NCBI GenBank assembly: GCA_034509925.1
Contig: CM067533.1
Coordinates: 7,322,535 to 7,386,534 of the forward strand
Reading direction: 5' to 3'
Source of the DNA: Hirudinaria manillensis
Taxonomy: Eukaryota; Annelida; Clitellata; Hirudinida; Hirudinidae
DNA length: 64,000 bases
The translations under genes and the position numbers were made by a program. Positions 1 to 13,700 of the stretch are shown here, piece after piece. The notes beneath the pieces were generated by a model. The model worked only from the letters and a program-made list of their open reading frames with translations. It did not search any database and was not told the DNA's origin. Each line of letters begins with the position of its first letter. Position 1 is the first letter of the stretch.

Positions 1-2344
1 TAAATAATTTTGACTGTAAAGTTGAAAAAAAGGAAAAAATAAAAATTACTTGGCTGAATGGATTTGTAAAGCGCAGTGGCTGGCACTTGAGATAATACTC
101 TGCCATATCTTCGATTTAAACAATAATCAGAATTTAATGTCAATCAATTAAAATATAAATACTAAACTGTGATAATAACATTATTAATAATAACAGAATT
201 ATTAGCAATTAATAATAAAACAAAATAAAAATGATGAAGCAATGAATACCGACATTGTTCTACGTAAGGAGTCAGCATATTTGACATGTAAGTATCAGGC
301 TGCTGGCAAAAATCTGCAATCCCCTTAAAAGAAAAAGAAAACAAAACATTGACAATAAGAATTAATAACAACATGGTAATTAATTCATCCTAACAACTCA
401 TTAAATGTCAAGAAAGAGCAAACAAATCATGTATGCATCGTATCTTAAAATTTATCAGCATTAAAATAATATGATTTAAGAGAAACAAGTAAGCATGAAA
501 TAATAAATGCGATAAATTGAAAACATAAAAAAATGATAACAATGTAACCATAGCAACTCCTGAGTGAATATTGACCGATATCCAAGAAAAAACAATCGCA
601 ATGATGTCCAGGGAGCTGAAGCTGGAAAGACATTATTATTCATGAGCGGCCATGAATAATTAATCGGGCTCGGTGATTGGATGAAACGAGGTCACCTACA
701 TGAGCAACAGGCACCTGGAACTCCTCGCAACACCGACCAACAACAGCAGACACAGAAGGATGCACAGCACAAAGAACAACACCACGATAACTCGCCTGCA
801 ATATCACAATATCACAATTTCAAGTCATTAAATCATTAAATCTAAAAAAATGCTTTGAACTAAAAAAAGAAAAATGGCAACAACCATTTCAATTACAAAA
901 ATTTAAGAATTTACTTGACTTTAGCAAATCTATAGAATTGAATGCATGTGGCACTTTATTGCATGTCAGCAAAAGATTCTTAAAGCCACAATTAATTCAG
1001 ACCTAAACAAATTCAAAAGAAACCCCTCTAGCCTTATCATCCTCATTCTCCTCCTCATCATCATCCTCCTCCTCCTCATCATCATCATCACCACCACCAC
1101 CATCCTCCTCCTCATCATCCTCCTCCTCCTCCTCCTCCTCATCATCATCATCTTCATCACCATCCTCCTCCTCCTAATCATCATCATCGTACCTCATGAC
1201 TTCGTATTTCTTGGTCACGACCACCATCTGAGCAATGGTTTCCTCGACAACCATCCTGTTGTTTCCGCCGACTTCCATGATTCCTCGGAGATTTTTGAGG
1301 GCCTCAAAGTTGTGCTGGAATGACCTTTCGACCCCGGTATGGAGGAGACTGGATAGGTTGTAGGACAGTTCGTTGTGGGACCTGAAGACTCTCTTAATGC
1401 CTAGTATGCCTCCGCTCGTCAAGTTCAGACTTTTCTCCACGATGTATAGCTGCAGTTTGATGGACAATCATGAAGTTTAATAAGGACAGACTGAGTAATT
1501 AGTTAATTATAAACCAATATAAACCGACTAACTTATACAGCATAATATTTTTGATTTATTGCTATCTCTTAGAGAATTCTTTTAAAAGACTTATAATATA
1601 ACAATGAATGTATTTAGGTATTACCTGATTCCTTGTAGCATACAAAGTGTACCACATGTAGTCCAGAGAATCTGCCAGTTTGTAAATACTCTTGTGAGTT
1701 TCCTCTTCTCCTTGAAGGCCAAGACCAGAGAGGACACTATAAATTCAGTTGTCAGGCCAAACAAATTATCATTATCAGAATATTAATATCCATAAAAAAG
1801 CTACATATTCATCAAAAGGCAACTGTTATATTCTTAAAAAATTCTTAAAAATACGTAACATGGTCCCTAATGTTGTTCATTGCAATCCAGGTTAGTGTAA
1901 TATTTACCATGCCAACACAGATAAACATGCCAGGGTCCATTGGAGACCTTTCAAACATCTTGGATTGTGGGAGGCTTCTTGAATCAGCTCATTGCTGCTT
2001 GTCTCTCTTCTCCTCTTCTTGCACACACACAAGCACACAAAGTAAGCCACCAACAAGTTGAGAATCAGTAACAAGATGAATACTGGTAACGAAGACCAGG
2101 CAAGGATTGACTGGAAATAATAATCGATTTTGGATAAGTCCCATTAAATATTAATCAGTAGCATATCGATGAGTGACAATTCCCAAATGTCTACCTCCTT
2201 ATATTTTGAAGATTCCAAGTTGAAAGTGGCATTAACTCTCTGGAAGGAAAAGTCCACATGAGGAATAGAATGGAAAAATCGAATCAGCCAGCTAGGTTCA
2301 ATCGAACGATCCGCTAACCAGCCATTATCGGAGAAACTCTCCAT
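1..2344 (-). CDS. Tweety homolog (TTYH family membrane protein), partial at left edge
   Basis: Tweety family proteins are multi-pass plasma-membrane proteins studied as volume- or calcium-linked anion channels. Eight exons join in frame with GT-AG introns: 2195-2344, 1908-2110, 1625-1736, 1193-1449, 700-795, 549-621, 254-323 and 50-108, about 340 codons, then the gene leaves the window. The start is the Met at 2342-2344. Family signatures are FFHSIPHVDFSFQRVNATFN near the N-terminus, then a hydrophobic segment ending in a Cys/Lys/Arg-rich turn (CLCVCKKRRR), a long extracellular stretch, the membrane segment with VGVARSSRCLLLM, and ADFCQQPDTY followed by YYLKC and NPF, which match the conserved DFC-DP-Y and YYL-C blocks of tweety proteins. 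The C-terminal third is missing because of the window edge. The family call is secure; the paralogue is not resolved. Confidence 0.9.
1030..1190. repeat. Imperfect CTC/ATC trinucleotide repeat in tweety intron
   Basis: A run of CTC, ATC and ACC triplets lies just inside the intron after the tweety exon 1193-1449. On the gene strand it could read as an Asp/Glu tract, but an in-frame stop and a good GT donor at 1192 place it in the intron. Confidence 0.8.
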
Positions 2345-3915
2345 TAGACTGGATCACTTATCCACAAACGGAAAAGCAAATATTTACATCCTCTAGTTAT
2401 GCGAGCATTGTTCCATTTCCAAAGTTGACCACCCCGCCTAAGATGGTAGTCACAACAGAGGACCAAATGCCGCCGATTCAAAGCGATGCTGCTCTCCAGA
2501 ATTAACATAAAACTTTACCGTGGAGCATTATTTTCCATCATTACTTAAAAAACAAAGTTTATTCTGATAATGGTAGAACGTAGATGAAATAAAATTAAAG
2601 ATAATTTAACTTCTAACTAAATGCTTAATTTAAAACTAGCTGAAAAAAAGACGCTAGGATGTATTAAATGCATTGAAGTATTTGAGGAAAAGGTATTGCT
2701 AAAAATGCGTCGGAAATAACGCACGATAAAGGAAAATATATTAAAATTCGTGACATCTTCCATCCATTAGCATCATGTCTTCCTTTATATGCTCGAAAAG
2801 CCTATCGATTATGCCTGTCATATTCACAATAAAGTCAATATTTTTCTGACGCGATATTGGGCTGTTATTATTATCAATTTTTTCTTTGTGATAAATTTTA
2901 TCACGAGATTATTGTCACTGCCAAACTAAACACAAATTCTTTTACAAATGCTAATTCCAATTGAGTAACAATGATCAGTTGATAATCAATCGTGGCAGAA
3001 ATTCATTCAGGACTAACCTGGATGAATCTTAAGAGGAAGTTTGAAAATTGATCAGTGGCACTGTGCTAGATTTCTGAGAAAAAAAGATACTGAGGCAAAA
3101 TTACAGATGTGGTATGAATTTAAAACTAATTGAATTCCAAAATAACCAATTGCACTCAATGGTCGCATGCATTAGTTCCGAGTTTTCCACGAAACTCCCC
3201 TGAGCATTGTTTGCGGATCAATGATTTGGCATAACCGTCGACACGGTGATACCTCGCAGCATAATTTTTTAAAGTTAAAATGTAATAAAGCATCCGCGAA
3301 AAATCGTAATTCGTGCCTGAATATTTTTCCATTCTTTGTGCAGAGGTCGCGTTTAATTTATTGGTTGTGAAATTCTTTCCTTCTTCCCCTTATGGAGAAG
3401 GAGTGTGCAGTGGATGGTTACTACCTGTGTTTTCACCTGTATTGCCAGGAGATCGATAAAACCTCTTTCACCAGTTTGCGAGTTCCATGTTGCACCTGTT
3501 AGTTGCTGGAGTCATGTTTTCCAGATCGTGCAACCCATCCTCGATTGATTTGTTCGAAAAAGTTCTCTTCCTCAAAAAAAAGTGGAACGCATTTCCGTTG
3601 TGCAACATCCGTCGCGGCTCTATTCCTTCTTAATGGCCACGCTGTGAGAGTTATTTTGTTAAGGTATTGTAGAGCTTCAAAGTATTTGTGTTTTTTTATA
3701 TGTTCCTAAGTGATTTCATCTTCGATGAACTTTTATTTTTCTAATCACAGAACTTTGTGGAGATTAATTTCGAAAACGTCAGTTGGTTCTTCTCAATACA
3801 CTGTTGTACTTAGCTGATAGTAATTTAAATTTTCTCGGATTAATTCGGAGTTAAAATTTTGATGTCCGGACGGATTTAAAGCAGCAATCATCTATCGGGT
3901 GAATTGAATTTGTTA
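2345..3915. other. Intergenic region between divergent tweety and TMEM272-like genes
   Basis: This stretch separates the minus-strand tweety start from the plus-strand TMEM272-like start. I see no convincing exon. The open stretch at 3503-3709 (+) has no family resemblance and no clear splice context. It presumably holds both promoters and 5' UTRs; no single motif stands out. Confidence 0.5.
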
Positions 3916-4188
3916 ATGTCCCAAACGACCGATGAAAATATACGGAAAAATGGTAAATTATTTTTCAACATTTGTTATTTATTCTATTTATTGATAGATC
4001 AGTTTAAAATTATTTGTAGTTTTTTTTAAATTATTTTGTTTACGTTTAAATTAAAATTATAACATAAAATAATATATTAATTTCACGCTTTCAGCAAGAC
4101 AGAGTTGACCAAGTTAATCCTCTCCTACGCAATCCTGGTAAGACTTTTATCGCAATGGCTAAATTATTAAATGCACTAATCGACATGA

Positions 4189-4229
<41 letters not shown>

Positions 4230-5853
4230 ATTTGCTACTATTATTACTATTATTAGCTGCTCAAAGGTTGATGACGAATACAGAGAGAAGTTTGAGTTTC
4301 ATTGGCAGAGTGAAGTCATCCTACAGCCGATCCAGCAGCTTCGTTGACTTTTTCGGCAAATTTGCACTCATACTTTTCGAGACGAGTACGTTTTTATGAG
4401 TTTATAAAAGTATTTATAAATAGGTAAATAATAAATATGCGAATGCTTGGTTATGTAAATAACAAATCTATGAATATTATTATTAATTTTTGGCTTTTCT
4501 TGTATTTTCTGTTAATATTTGATTATTTTTTTAAAAATTTTCTTTGCAATGCCAACATGAAGTTATAATATATCATAATGATAAGTAGAACTCACTGAAT
4601 ATCTTAGAATTAAAACATATTTTGATTAAATTATTTGATTTAAAATCTAAATGAGAAGTTAAATGAGAAGTTAAATGGGTAAATCACAATTTTAAACCAA
4701 TTTTAAGTGGAATGCTAAATATTGCCCATTAATTTTATTAAAACTCACTCAAACTGAGGCTCTCAAATTGATAAAAAAGCAGAATTGAATTTGTTATTTA
4801 TACTTTGTTAATTTATTCACAGCTGGATGGATTCTAATAGCTGCAACTTTGGCCATACCACTGTCCATGATAGCAGTCGGTATGATGTCCTTCACTGAAA
4901 ATTATTAATCGTTGTACAATTATAAATACAAGATTAAAAAACAAAACAAAAGAAAACACGCCATAAATATTAACTTTAATTATTACTATTTACGAAGAAA
5001 TGGAATAAAACACTGATAAAAATGATTTAAACCAAACTTTTCTTAAGGTACGGTCTACTTGCACGAATGCAGACGAGAGCCTTACATTCCCATATATCTC
5101 ATAGTCGGTGGGTGTTTCGGGGTTGTCAAAAATCTTCTCAACCTTATCCAGAGTTGGGTCAACGGCTGCGGCCACAGGACCAAAGAAGATGTCAAGACCA
5201 ATCCTTTAGCAGTCGTTCTCAGCTGGTTCCTACTGGCTTGGTTCATAACTGGTTGGATGTAGTTGCTAGTTTGGATAGTGCTTGTTTTATTTTTTTTAAC
5301 AAGCGATTGTTTGTTTTTTGTTTATTACATTAAGTTACATTAACGTGCGTTTGTTAAGAGAATGTGCCTTTATTTCGAATTTAAAAAAAAATTCAGTTGT
5401 CTTTTGTAATTAATAATTACAAATACAAAAGACAACTTTACAAATTAATTAATTTATTTATTTATTTATTAATTATCAAATTCAATCAATCAATCATTCA
5501 TTCCAGGGAGTGTTTGGATCTACCGCATCTACAACGACTTCGAGCCGACGGACGAAGCGAGTGCCCGCTACTGCAACCCAATCCTGTACACCTACTCCTT
5601 CTGGATAACGACCGCTTCCTACGCTCTCACGTCGCTAGCCTGTTTCGGCTTTTGCGTCATCACTTCGCTAGTCCTTAGCTTCGACTCAGATGCCACCAAG
5701 GCTTCTCTCATGAATTGCTTCGGAAATGTTCTCTGGATTCTCTACTGGTATTTCACCAGATACGAGGCGGTCGCTTGGCCTGGTTTCAAGTTTCGAGGAG
5801 GGACTCAGCGGCAGAGACTGAGCTGTGCCGAAAGTGACTTACAGACGGCCTAA
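3916..5853 (+). CDS. TMEM272-like four-pass membrane protein
   Basis: Six exons join cleanly: 3916-3952, 4099-4137, 4257-4385, 4823-4879, 5048-5251 and 5507-5853, encoding 270 residues. Every junction has GT-AG ends and matching phase 1. The protein begins MSQTTDENIRKND, followed by a polar Ser-rich segment, then four hydrophobic helices: LFET-GWILIAATLAIPL, PIYLIVGGCFGVVKNLL, a third around LAVVLSWFLLAWFITG, and a fourth around FWITTASYALTSLACFGF. The block VYLHECRREPYIPIYLIVGG and the later VWIYRIYNDF...YCNPILY match the transmembrane protein 272-like family, widespread in invertebrates and without a settled biochemical function. A conserved Cys/His pair (LHEC) and YCNP lie in loops. No signal peptide is seen. 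The stop at 5851-5853 is followed by a long UTR-like stretch. Confidence 0.82.
4189..4229. repeat. (ATT)n microsatellite in TMEM272-like intron 2
   Basis: About 13 ATT copies in the intron between exons 4099-4137 and 4257-4385, close to the acceptor. Confidence 0.9.
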
Positions 5854-6765
5854 AGGGTTTTATTTTAAAATTTCACAGTCCAATCATTTCATGCGTTAAG
5901 AACCACGTCGATATCTTCCATTTTGCTGAATCAGGTTCAAGCGTCATACGACGGTGGCGTCGTATGTCCACCAGTTGAGTTTCTAATTCTTCCTTTCTTT
6001 ATTTCTTCCTTACTTCCCTTCTTTCCTTCATTATTTCTTCAATCTATCGTACAATCCGTCCGTATTTTCTTCGAAACTTTTCGGTTCAAACGAGCATTCG
6101 AGGTGGCCTGGAACTGTAAAAAGAATTCTTTTCTTTTTAATCGCTCATCAGTTTTTTTTTTATTCGACGTTTTAAGCGCGTTTCGAAATAAATTGTAAAA
6201 CCGTGTTGTTTTCCACAGTTTTGTTGTTGCTGTTGTTGTTGTTGAGGTTTTATTCCGGTGAATCTGACGGGAAATGACCAGACAAGCGAGACTAGCTCGC
6301 CACAAAAGATTCTCGCATCGAGGAGTAAACCGGACAAATCATAGAAGATGAGTTACTCAGTTACGCAATACGTCTTAACAATAAAATACGCAAAAAAAGT
6401 TCAAGAGACCATTTAAAAGAGATTGACGTTACAGCACAGGCGAGTTACAATAAGAGTTGCAGTTACAATTACAAAACACGATGCCCGTCCAAGGAGAAGG
6501 CCGCAAAAACGACTCTTTAGAGTCTCAGAATAAATAGAAACAGGCATATTACAGTTCAACGATACTTCATCTTAACTCGAAATCATAATGCAGTCCAAAT
6601 CCTGGCTCAAAGTGAGGCGCTACCTCTCGACATACGTTAAAACATGCAATAATTAAAAACGTATTCAGAAAATGGGCAAAATCATTTTTTGTTCGGTTTT
6701 CTTTTTTCTAGAGTCCATCATTCTCTTCTTTTTCTTCTTCTTCTTTTTATAATATTTTTCTTTTC
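5854..6765. other. Convergent 3' region between TMEM272-like gene and TRAF gene
   Basis: Likely 3' UTRs of the two converging genes. It contains a short GTT/GTTGCT run at about 6221-6246 and pyrimidine-rich stretches at 5985-6045 and 6715-6765. The open frames here are low-complexity and I do not support a gene. Confidence 0.5.
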
Positions 6766-9700
6766 TTAGATTTCTTGGACCACTTTGACGTACACGAACA
6801 TGTAGTCATCCTCTCTAAAGCCATCGCTAAGCAGCTGATTCCTGCTGGTCAAGACGACATCGACTCTATTCGTTGGCATTCCACTTTCACGAGAATCCAC
6901 TGGTACCAGGCTCCTAAAGTCTGTCTTGACTTTGAAAGTTTTTCTCGACGAAGCAGCCTGTCCTATCGGGACCTGTTGGCTTTCTTCTCGATCTTCTTCC
7001 TGGCTAGGGTTAGAAGTGTCGAGATCTGCGATGTCTGGGTGAAGAAGGCAGATCTTCAGAGAGCCGTCGATAGGGTAGCACAGTCGTTGGTCATACGATC
7101 TGTTTTGCCTGAGGAATAGCGAAGCCTGGATGTTCTCTGGACAATTCCGAGCTGGGAACGTCAAGGTCAGAATGAATCTGAAATTATATTTAATTAATGG
7201 GATAACATTTCGTTTGATTATTTATTTTTTACATATTTAACTGAAATAGCGTTTCGATCAATTATCAATTTTTATGTTTAACCGAAGTGACATTTCAACT
7301 GGTTCTTTATTGCCCCGAACGGAAATTGAATGCCACATTCTTAAGGGGAATGATTTAGTAGACATAACGGTACCACATAAGGGTACCACGTAAGTGGTGA
7401 TCTACAAGAACTACACACCTGTACCCCGGACAACCAAGGAAAAAGTGGGGACTCTGCACGGTGACAGTGTAGTCGTTCTTTGGAATGTGGATCTTCCATA
7501 GAAGATGTCCATCGTGGCCCACGGTTTCCAGATTCTTGATTCTGTAACCCAACGAGAATATTTCTTGCCTGTTCTGATCGCACATCCTGAGTAATTGAAA
7601 TTATCTTAACTGTTATTAATTAAAACAAATTAGATGTTACAAGATGGCTGACTTTATTAAATGTTCAAGTGAGTATGATTAAGTTTGCTTTAGAATTATC
7701 AGTTATGGCGAATTTGGGTTTCTTAAATTTAGTCTTTGCGCTACATAAATTCGCTCGCTAATAAGTTACAAACGTGAAGGCGAACCTAATAACCATCGAG
7801 TCTAATCCAACTCGACCAATAATATATGCTTCAAGATTAGCATTACTTAAGCAGAATCAGTCAGAATCAAATCCCACAACTGCAGTGACAAAATGATTGT
7901 GCAATTGTGCAATCAATAACCTCCTTATGTTGCCGCAAAACTGGTAGAGCTTCAAATCTTCCTGCCATCCCAGGTAGACCTTCCTTTCCAGAAGTTCGAT
8001 GGTCCTGGAATGTTCCATCAACTTGTTGCTGACGAGCACTGAATGACTGAAGTTGGCGCTGTTGTAATGTTTGGCCATTTCCTGTCTTTGATCCTTTGGT
8101 TGTAAAAAAAACAAAACAAAATGGAATCGGAAATGTTTGCGAGTTCAATATTTTAATTAATTAATTAATTGAATTATAATTAAATTAATTAAGAATTAAA
8201 AATAATTAAGAGAAGAACAGAATAATTTCTCAATTCTCACAATCCCGTCGTCTTAATTTAGTGCTGGCTCAGTTTATAATTTGCGTTTAAAGGATTTAAT
8301 TTATTATTTATTTTTAATATAAATAATATCTCTGTATAATCCGCCCAATTGCAATCGTTTGATAAATATCTTATATTATAAATTCTCTTATATAGAAACC
8401 GCATAGTTAAATAACCATGCGGGATCATTACTACTACCCATTACCATCGTCGTCGTCATCGTCATCATTACCAACCTGGAAATTGCATCCGAATTGGCTG
8501 AAGACGTAAGGCACGAGGACGGACGGACAGTTTCCATTGGCAACGTCCACGTGACTTGCGTAATCCTCCCTGGCAACTCCACTCCTACCACAGTAGGTAC
8601 ACTCGACTGGAAACTTTGTACACGTCAGCACGTGATGCTTCTGTGACGTTTTAACAATATAATAATTATAATAGTTATTAAATAATAATAATAATAAATA
8701 ATAGTTATTAAGTAATAATAATAATAAATAATAATTATTAAATAATCATAATAATAAATAATAATAATTATCATTACTATTAAAATAATGTTATAATTAT
8801 AATAATTATAATTAATATTAATATTATTAAAATTTAATTTAGTCTTTAATTTGGTATGGAACAATTTCTCCCACCATCATTTCGCAGGCAGGCACCAATT
8901 CGTGGCAGTGGCGGCATTCCTCGGGTCGGTTGATGCAGACGAGTTTGTGCCTTTCCATCTCCGTTCTCTTGATGTGGAGTCCGCACTTCATCTGGCATTC
9001 CACCCTATCTTCCATGCAGGCTTGCAGGTGCTCCTGAGCGAATGATTGAATGGAGTGGTTGATTCTGATCAGCGATCGTTCAATCAATCAATGGACCAAT
9101 CAGTCAATCAATTATTTTGGAATCGATTAATTTGAAAGCAGAAAAACTACTTGCAACAGAATTTTGAACGATTTGAATCATCTTTATAATGTTTTAATAT
9201 TTAACCATTATTATTAGATCCTAAATGCCATTACAACAAACAAAACCTGGAGCGCCCTGAGCTCCCCAATCCAGTTGCAACCCTTTGAGTGGTTGGTGCA
9301 TCTCGTGGTCAGCGATTTAACTTCCCTGTCGAAGGCATTGTCAAAGAAAATCTGAAACGAGGTCCTAGAATTTGAACTTGAGTTTTTTTTTGTCTCGAAA
9401 TTTGTATTTATTTTAATGTTATTATTATTAGATTAGACCTTAAATTTGGATTTAATCATAATCATAACAATTTAATAACGTTAAAATAACATAAATTATT
9501 ATTATTATTGTTATTATTAATATGAGTGGCTCTGTGTTACAACTTAATGCTCAGATATGGATAAAAATGGTTTCAAATCATCTCACATCAAAACCATTCA
9601 GGGTATCGAGCGCTTCTTTGTCAACTGGGCACTGCAGTTGCCCTCTTGGGGAGCTACAGATTGAAATTTATCATTTCAATCCAACATTTAATCCATGTAA

Positions 9701-10224
9701 TTAGTTAAATGCACGATGTATTAATAACATTTTAAACAGTTTGCACTGAACTAAATAAATAACTCACTGAATATTGAATAAATATTATTACTTCTTAAAA
9801 TATACGAATGGTAAATAAAATTCCTTCAATTTAAGGAGCCATTTTACCTGGCAAGGGAGATTCCAACTATTATAATTTCAACTCACTTATCCTTCGTATT
9901 CTTCAGACAGACGGCACAAAACCTGTGGCCACATTTGGTCTGCACGGCATCTCTGAGGACCCCCAAACATATGGGGCAGTTGAAGCGCGAGTCGGGCACA
10001 GGTTCAAAGGGCAGTTCGTATCCGAGTTCAAATAGTTCTGAAGCGGTAACTCCTTCCAAAAGGAAAAACCTGTTCGGACTTCTTTCGCTGCCGTGCGCTC
10101 CGGCAATGTTTTCAGTCGGCAAAATGGACCCGGCACGGAACTGATTGAAGTGACCTCGTGGTCTAGTATCGTAGTGCCCTCCGCCTTGAACAAAAGTACG
10201 GCCAGAATTTCTGTTATAAGACAT
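6766..10224 (-). CDS. TRAF6-like RING / TRAF zinc finger / MATH E3 ubiquitin ligase
   Basis: Eight exons join in phase: 9887-10224, 9587-9653, 9247-9351, 8875-9033, 8476-8640, 7921-8093, 7419-7586 and 6766-7177, giving 528 residues, close to the usual TRAF6 length. Residues about 83-125 are a RING finger (CPICLGVL, KCGHRFCAVC, CPVDKEAL). Exons 3-5 carry TRAF-type zinc fingers rich in C-x2-C and H-x-C pairs (GCNWIGELRALQ, VECQMKCGLHIKRTE, FPVECTYCGR). A helical segment at about 279-335 precedes a C-terminal MATH domain (LLWKIHIP, VQSPHFFLGCPGYR, then DGSLKICLLHPD and REDDYMFVYVKV). TRAF proteins couple Toll/IL-1 and TNF-type receptors to NF-kB and MAP kinase through K63 ubiquitin chains. The MATH domain is divergent, with a long polar insert, so the receptor specificity of TRAF6 is not implied. 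Confidence 0.88.
8660..8836. repeat. AAT/ATTA-rich simple repeat in TRAF intron
   Basis: Imperfect ATAATA/AATTATTA repeats fill much of the intron between the TRAF zinc-finger exons 8476-8640 and 8875-9033. Confidence 0.8.
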
Positions 10225-10709
10225 TCCGACAGAAGTTTCTTTCCCTTTCTAAAAGAATCGAACGCTTTCAAGTTATCCTCCTCCGGATATCAACAGACGA
10301 TTCAATTCAATTGTTGCTGCAGTATTCCTGTTTATCGTTGTATTTGCTGCCACTAATTGTCGTCGCCAACGTTTTTTAAACTCTAAAAGCTTTGACTATT
10401 CGCTTAGTTTCTCGCGGCTCAGAAGGCGAATAACCGAACCTATCCCTTTTGGCCCGCTAGCTCAGGTAGCGATGTGCACTATGACAATTTTAGAGTAAAG
10501 TGATGGTTCTGACAGCATTAATAATCCCGAACATTATTTATCACTTAATTTGACTTCTCAAATTAAAACTAACTTAAATTTGTTCTTTATAAAAAAGTGC
10601 CAAAAACGCCAAAAGCCAGCTGATATAAAAATAAAATATCAACAAAATCTAATAAACAACGAGGCCGGGAAGGCGTAAATATTCAGCAATGGCGACCGGC
10701 CATGTTTGG
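10225..10709. other. TRAF 5' flank / DRC3 3' flank
   Basis: About 485 bases between the TRAF start codon and the DRC3 stop, both on the minus strand. It must contain the TRAF promoter and the end of DRC3. No coding sequence seen. Confidence 0.5.
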
Positions 10710-13700
10710 TCAGGCCATGAGGTTGCCTATGAGTTCAAAGACATGTTCCCCGTCGGTCCTGTGGAACTCGACGAAGTGGCAGATTTCCTGGATCCTTTCC
10801 CTGTTCCGTTTCACTTCCATGCGATCGTGCAATTCGTCGATAATGTTCGGAACGTAGTTACGGAGCCGGTGGTAAATGTGATCCTGAATGTAGTCGATCT
10901 TGGCCAGACGCTGGTCGTGACAGCTTTGAATCGTCACCGTCAGTAGCATTTTGTCGCCTGCCAACTTTGACGTTTCGGTTTATTTAGTCGAGAGAATTTG
11001 TAGGATGGAATGTGTCTTGGAGATCTTTGTATTGATAAAATTATATTTAAATTATATATAATTAATTAACACATTAATGTTGCGGGTAATGTAATGTTAC
11101 GGTACCTGTTTGTTCTCAATTCTTTACATAGAAATTAAAAGAATGCACCAGAGATCACCAATATAAACACTCTTAAACCAAATTAAAGTTCTAATGTGAA
11201 ACAATTGCGCTCATTCGCAATTCAATTGCAAATAGAACATAAATAGGCACAGTTATATTTATATATTAATTTAATTTTTAATAGAAAATAAGTAAAATAA
11301 GGCGTAATTACGTGCATAATCTCTCCCGGTATGTCGTCGAACTCGTCCGGTCTCCTCTTTTTCTCGGCCAAATTGTTGGCCTCCTGGAGTAAATCGTCGT
11401 AGAAATGGTTGGCCCTTTCCCTGATTGAGGAGATTTTCGTGTGGATGTGCGTCTTGAAGGACATCACCATTTCCGTCAGGTTCAGTTCCAGTTGATTGAT
11501 TATATCCTGGAACGTCGTCGTAGTCATCATCATCATCGTCGTCGTCGTTCTCGTCATCGCAGTCAGCGGGACGATGTCAAGACGATATTCAGAGAGTATA
11601 ATTTCATACTTAAGTACTCCTATTTAATAATAAATAATAATAATAATAATAGTAATAATAATAATAATAATTTATAGTTTATCTGTATATTCTCACGTTG
11701 ATGTCCTCTACCAAGTTCAGCTCCTCTCGTACGAGACGGGTGAAAAGTTCATCTAAGCACGTGTTGTACACGGATTTTGTTTCATTAAAACCTTCGAGAT
11801 CAAATGTATCCAATTCTGTCCAAAGCTGGAGTGAAGGAATAGCGAAAGTTAAGATTTAAGTTAATTTAAACAAAAAATAATTTGGAAATATTTATTTACG
11901 AAGTCTGTGGTGTCCTCAAACTGTAAAAGTGTTTAACAAACTCCCAATGCCACGTCGATTTCAAAAAGCTTTTTTAAAAACCAACTGCCATCACATCACA
12001 AGTGCTCACAAACTTTAAACACAAACTGATAGAGAGACAGGCAGTCAATCAGTCAGTCAGTCAGTCAGTCAGTCAGTCAGTCAGTCAGTCAGTCAGTCAG
12101 TCAGTCAGTCAGTCAGTCAGTCAGTCAGACAGACAGACACGCACACACACACGTCTTGCTGCACAAAGATGTCAACGTCATCGTGAACGTCACAACCTTT
12201 CGTTTGTATTCGAGAAACTTGTCAATCTTCATGATGTTGAAGGAAGTACTCGTGTCGATGAGGCTTTTCAGACTGGCATTGAAGCAGGATAGTTCTTCCT
12301 CTCTTGCCTCGTGCTGTTGGAGGCCAAATTCGAATAGTTCTTTGGACATATTCGAGATTTCACTTCGGAAAGTTTAGATTCAGATTCAGGTCAGGTCATC
12401 ATTTCTGGGTCAAGGCCTTTACGTGTTATGTAGTAACATTATTGTTTAATAATAGTATATAATTGTACGCATGCTTTTACTTTATTTCATAGATTTTATA
12501 GGTATGAGACAAGTACATATCCTTAGAATTAAATCTTAAATACTAAGAATATCAATTAAAATTATCAAACTCTTAAATATTACAAAATCTTAAATCTAAA
12601 ATTACTACTAGGATGACAGCTAGATACACCTGGCGGTGATACCTTATGCTATCTTGTAAGCGAGCACTACACAAATGCGCAACAAAAATCATTACCAATA
12701 TTATGGTTTACCTACTAATGTCATCTTAATGTTTCAATAATTTATTATTATGATTACGAAAAGGATATTCAGCAAAAAGCTTTTCGATGATCCACCACAA
12801 CTTCAGCTTCGAATCTTCGTCATCTTCGTGCAACAAAGTGCCCAACAGATTTTCATCGGAAAAATCTTCGAGAAAAGATTTCTAATCCAAGTTAAGAAAA
12901 TAATGTTCAAAATGTAATTTAATAGTAATAATTTTAAATTATAACTTAATAGTAATAATTTCAGTTTTTATATTATGATTAACTAATAAATACAGCTCCT
13001 ATATCTCATCATGACTCATTGAATAAGCAAGTTATCGTCGTTGCGTTATTAATGTCACCTACATGTATATCTTTAACAATTTGTGAAATCATTTTTAATT
13101 TAAATAATTAATTTCAAATTTTATATTAATTTAATTAATTATTTCAACCGCGTTGACCTTAAAATAGGACATCCTCCTGTCATCTTTGTCCTTTTTATCC
13201 CGTTCTGTTTGCATTATCTCATCTTTGGCTTCCAATTTTAGGACTTCATTCTCAAACTTTATCTTCGCTTTTTCTCTCTGTGGTTAAGTGAGGGAAATTA
13301 TGAAAATATTATTACGATTGTAATTATCATGTGAATATAATATTATGAATATAATAATGTCATAATTCTGATTAACATACAATCATAATTATAACTATGA
13401 GTTAGAATAGAGCATTCGTTTTTGCTTCAAAGTGCAATTCATTAGTTTTCAATCAGTTTAACTCATGAACAACTTCAATCAATTTTTACTGACAATATAC
13501 TTTGTGGTTTTCAGTAGAAATGAATCCGCGTCACCTGTATTGTCAGAATCATACCTGATCTTCGTTGACCAATGAGTAATCGATGTACTTTAGTTGGGGT
13601 ACGTAGACCAGCATGAGCAGACGATAATCTTCCGTGGCGGTCATTGGGTTGTCAACAAGATTGATTGACTTGAGAGACTTGAAGTTGCGAAGATACATCA

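Noticed and set aside
966-1323. Long Ile/Leu-rich (+) and Arg/Met-rich (-) open frames
   Set aside because: They are readings of the CTC/ATC repeat and of the antisense of a tweety exon.
12042-12151. Regular short repeats considered as a CRISPR-like array
   Set aside because: These are uninterrupted tetranucleotide copies without spacers, in a eukaryotic intron.
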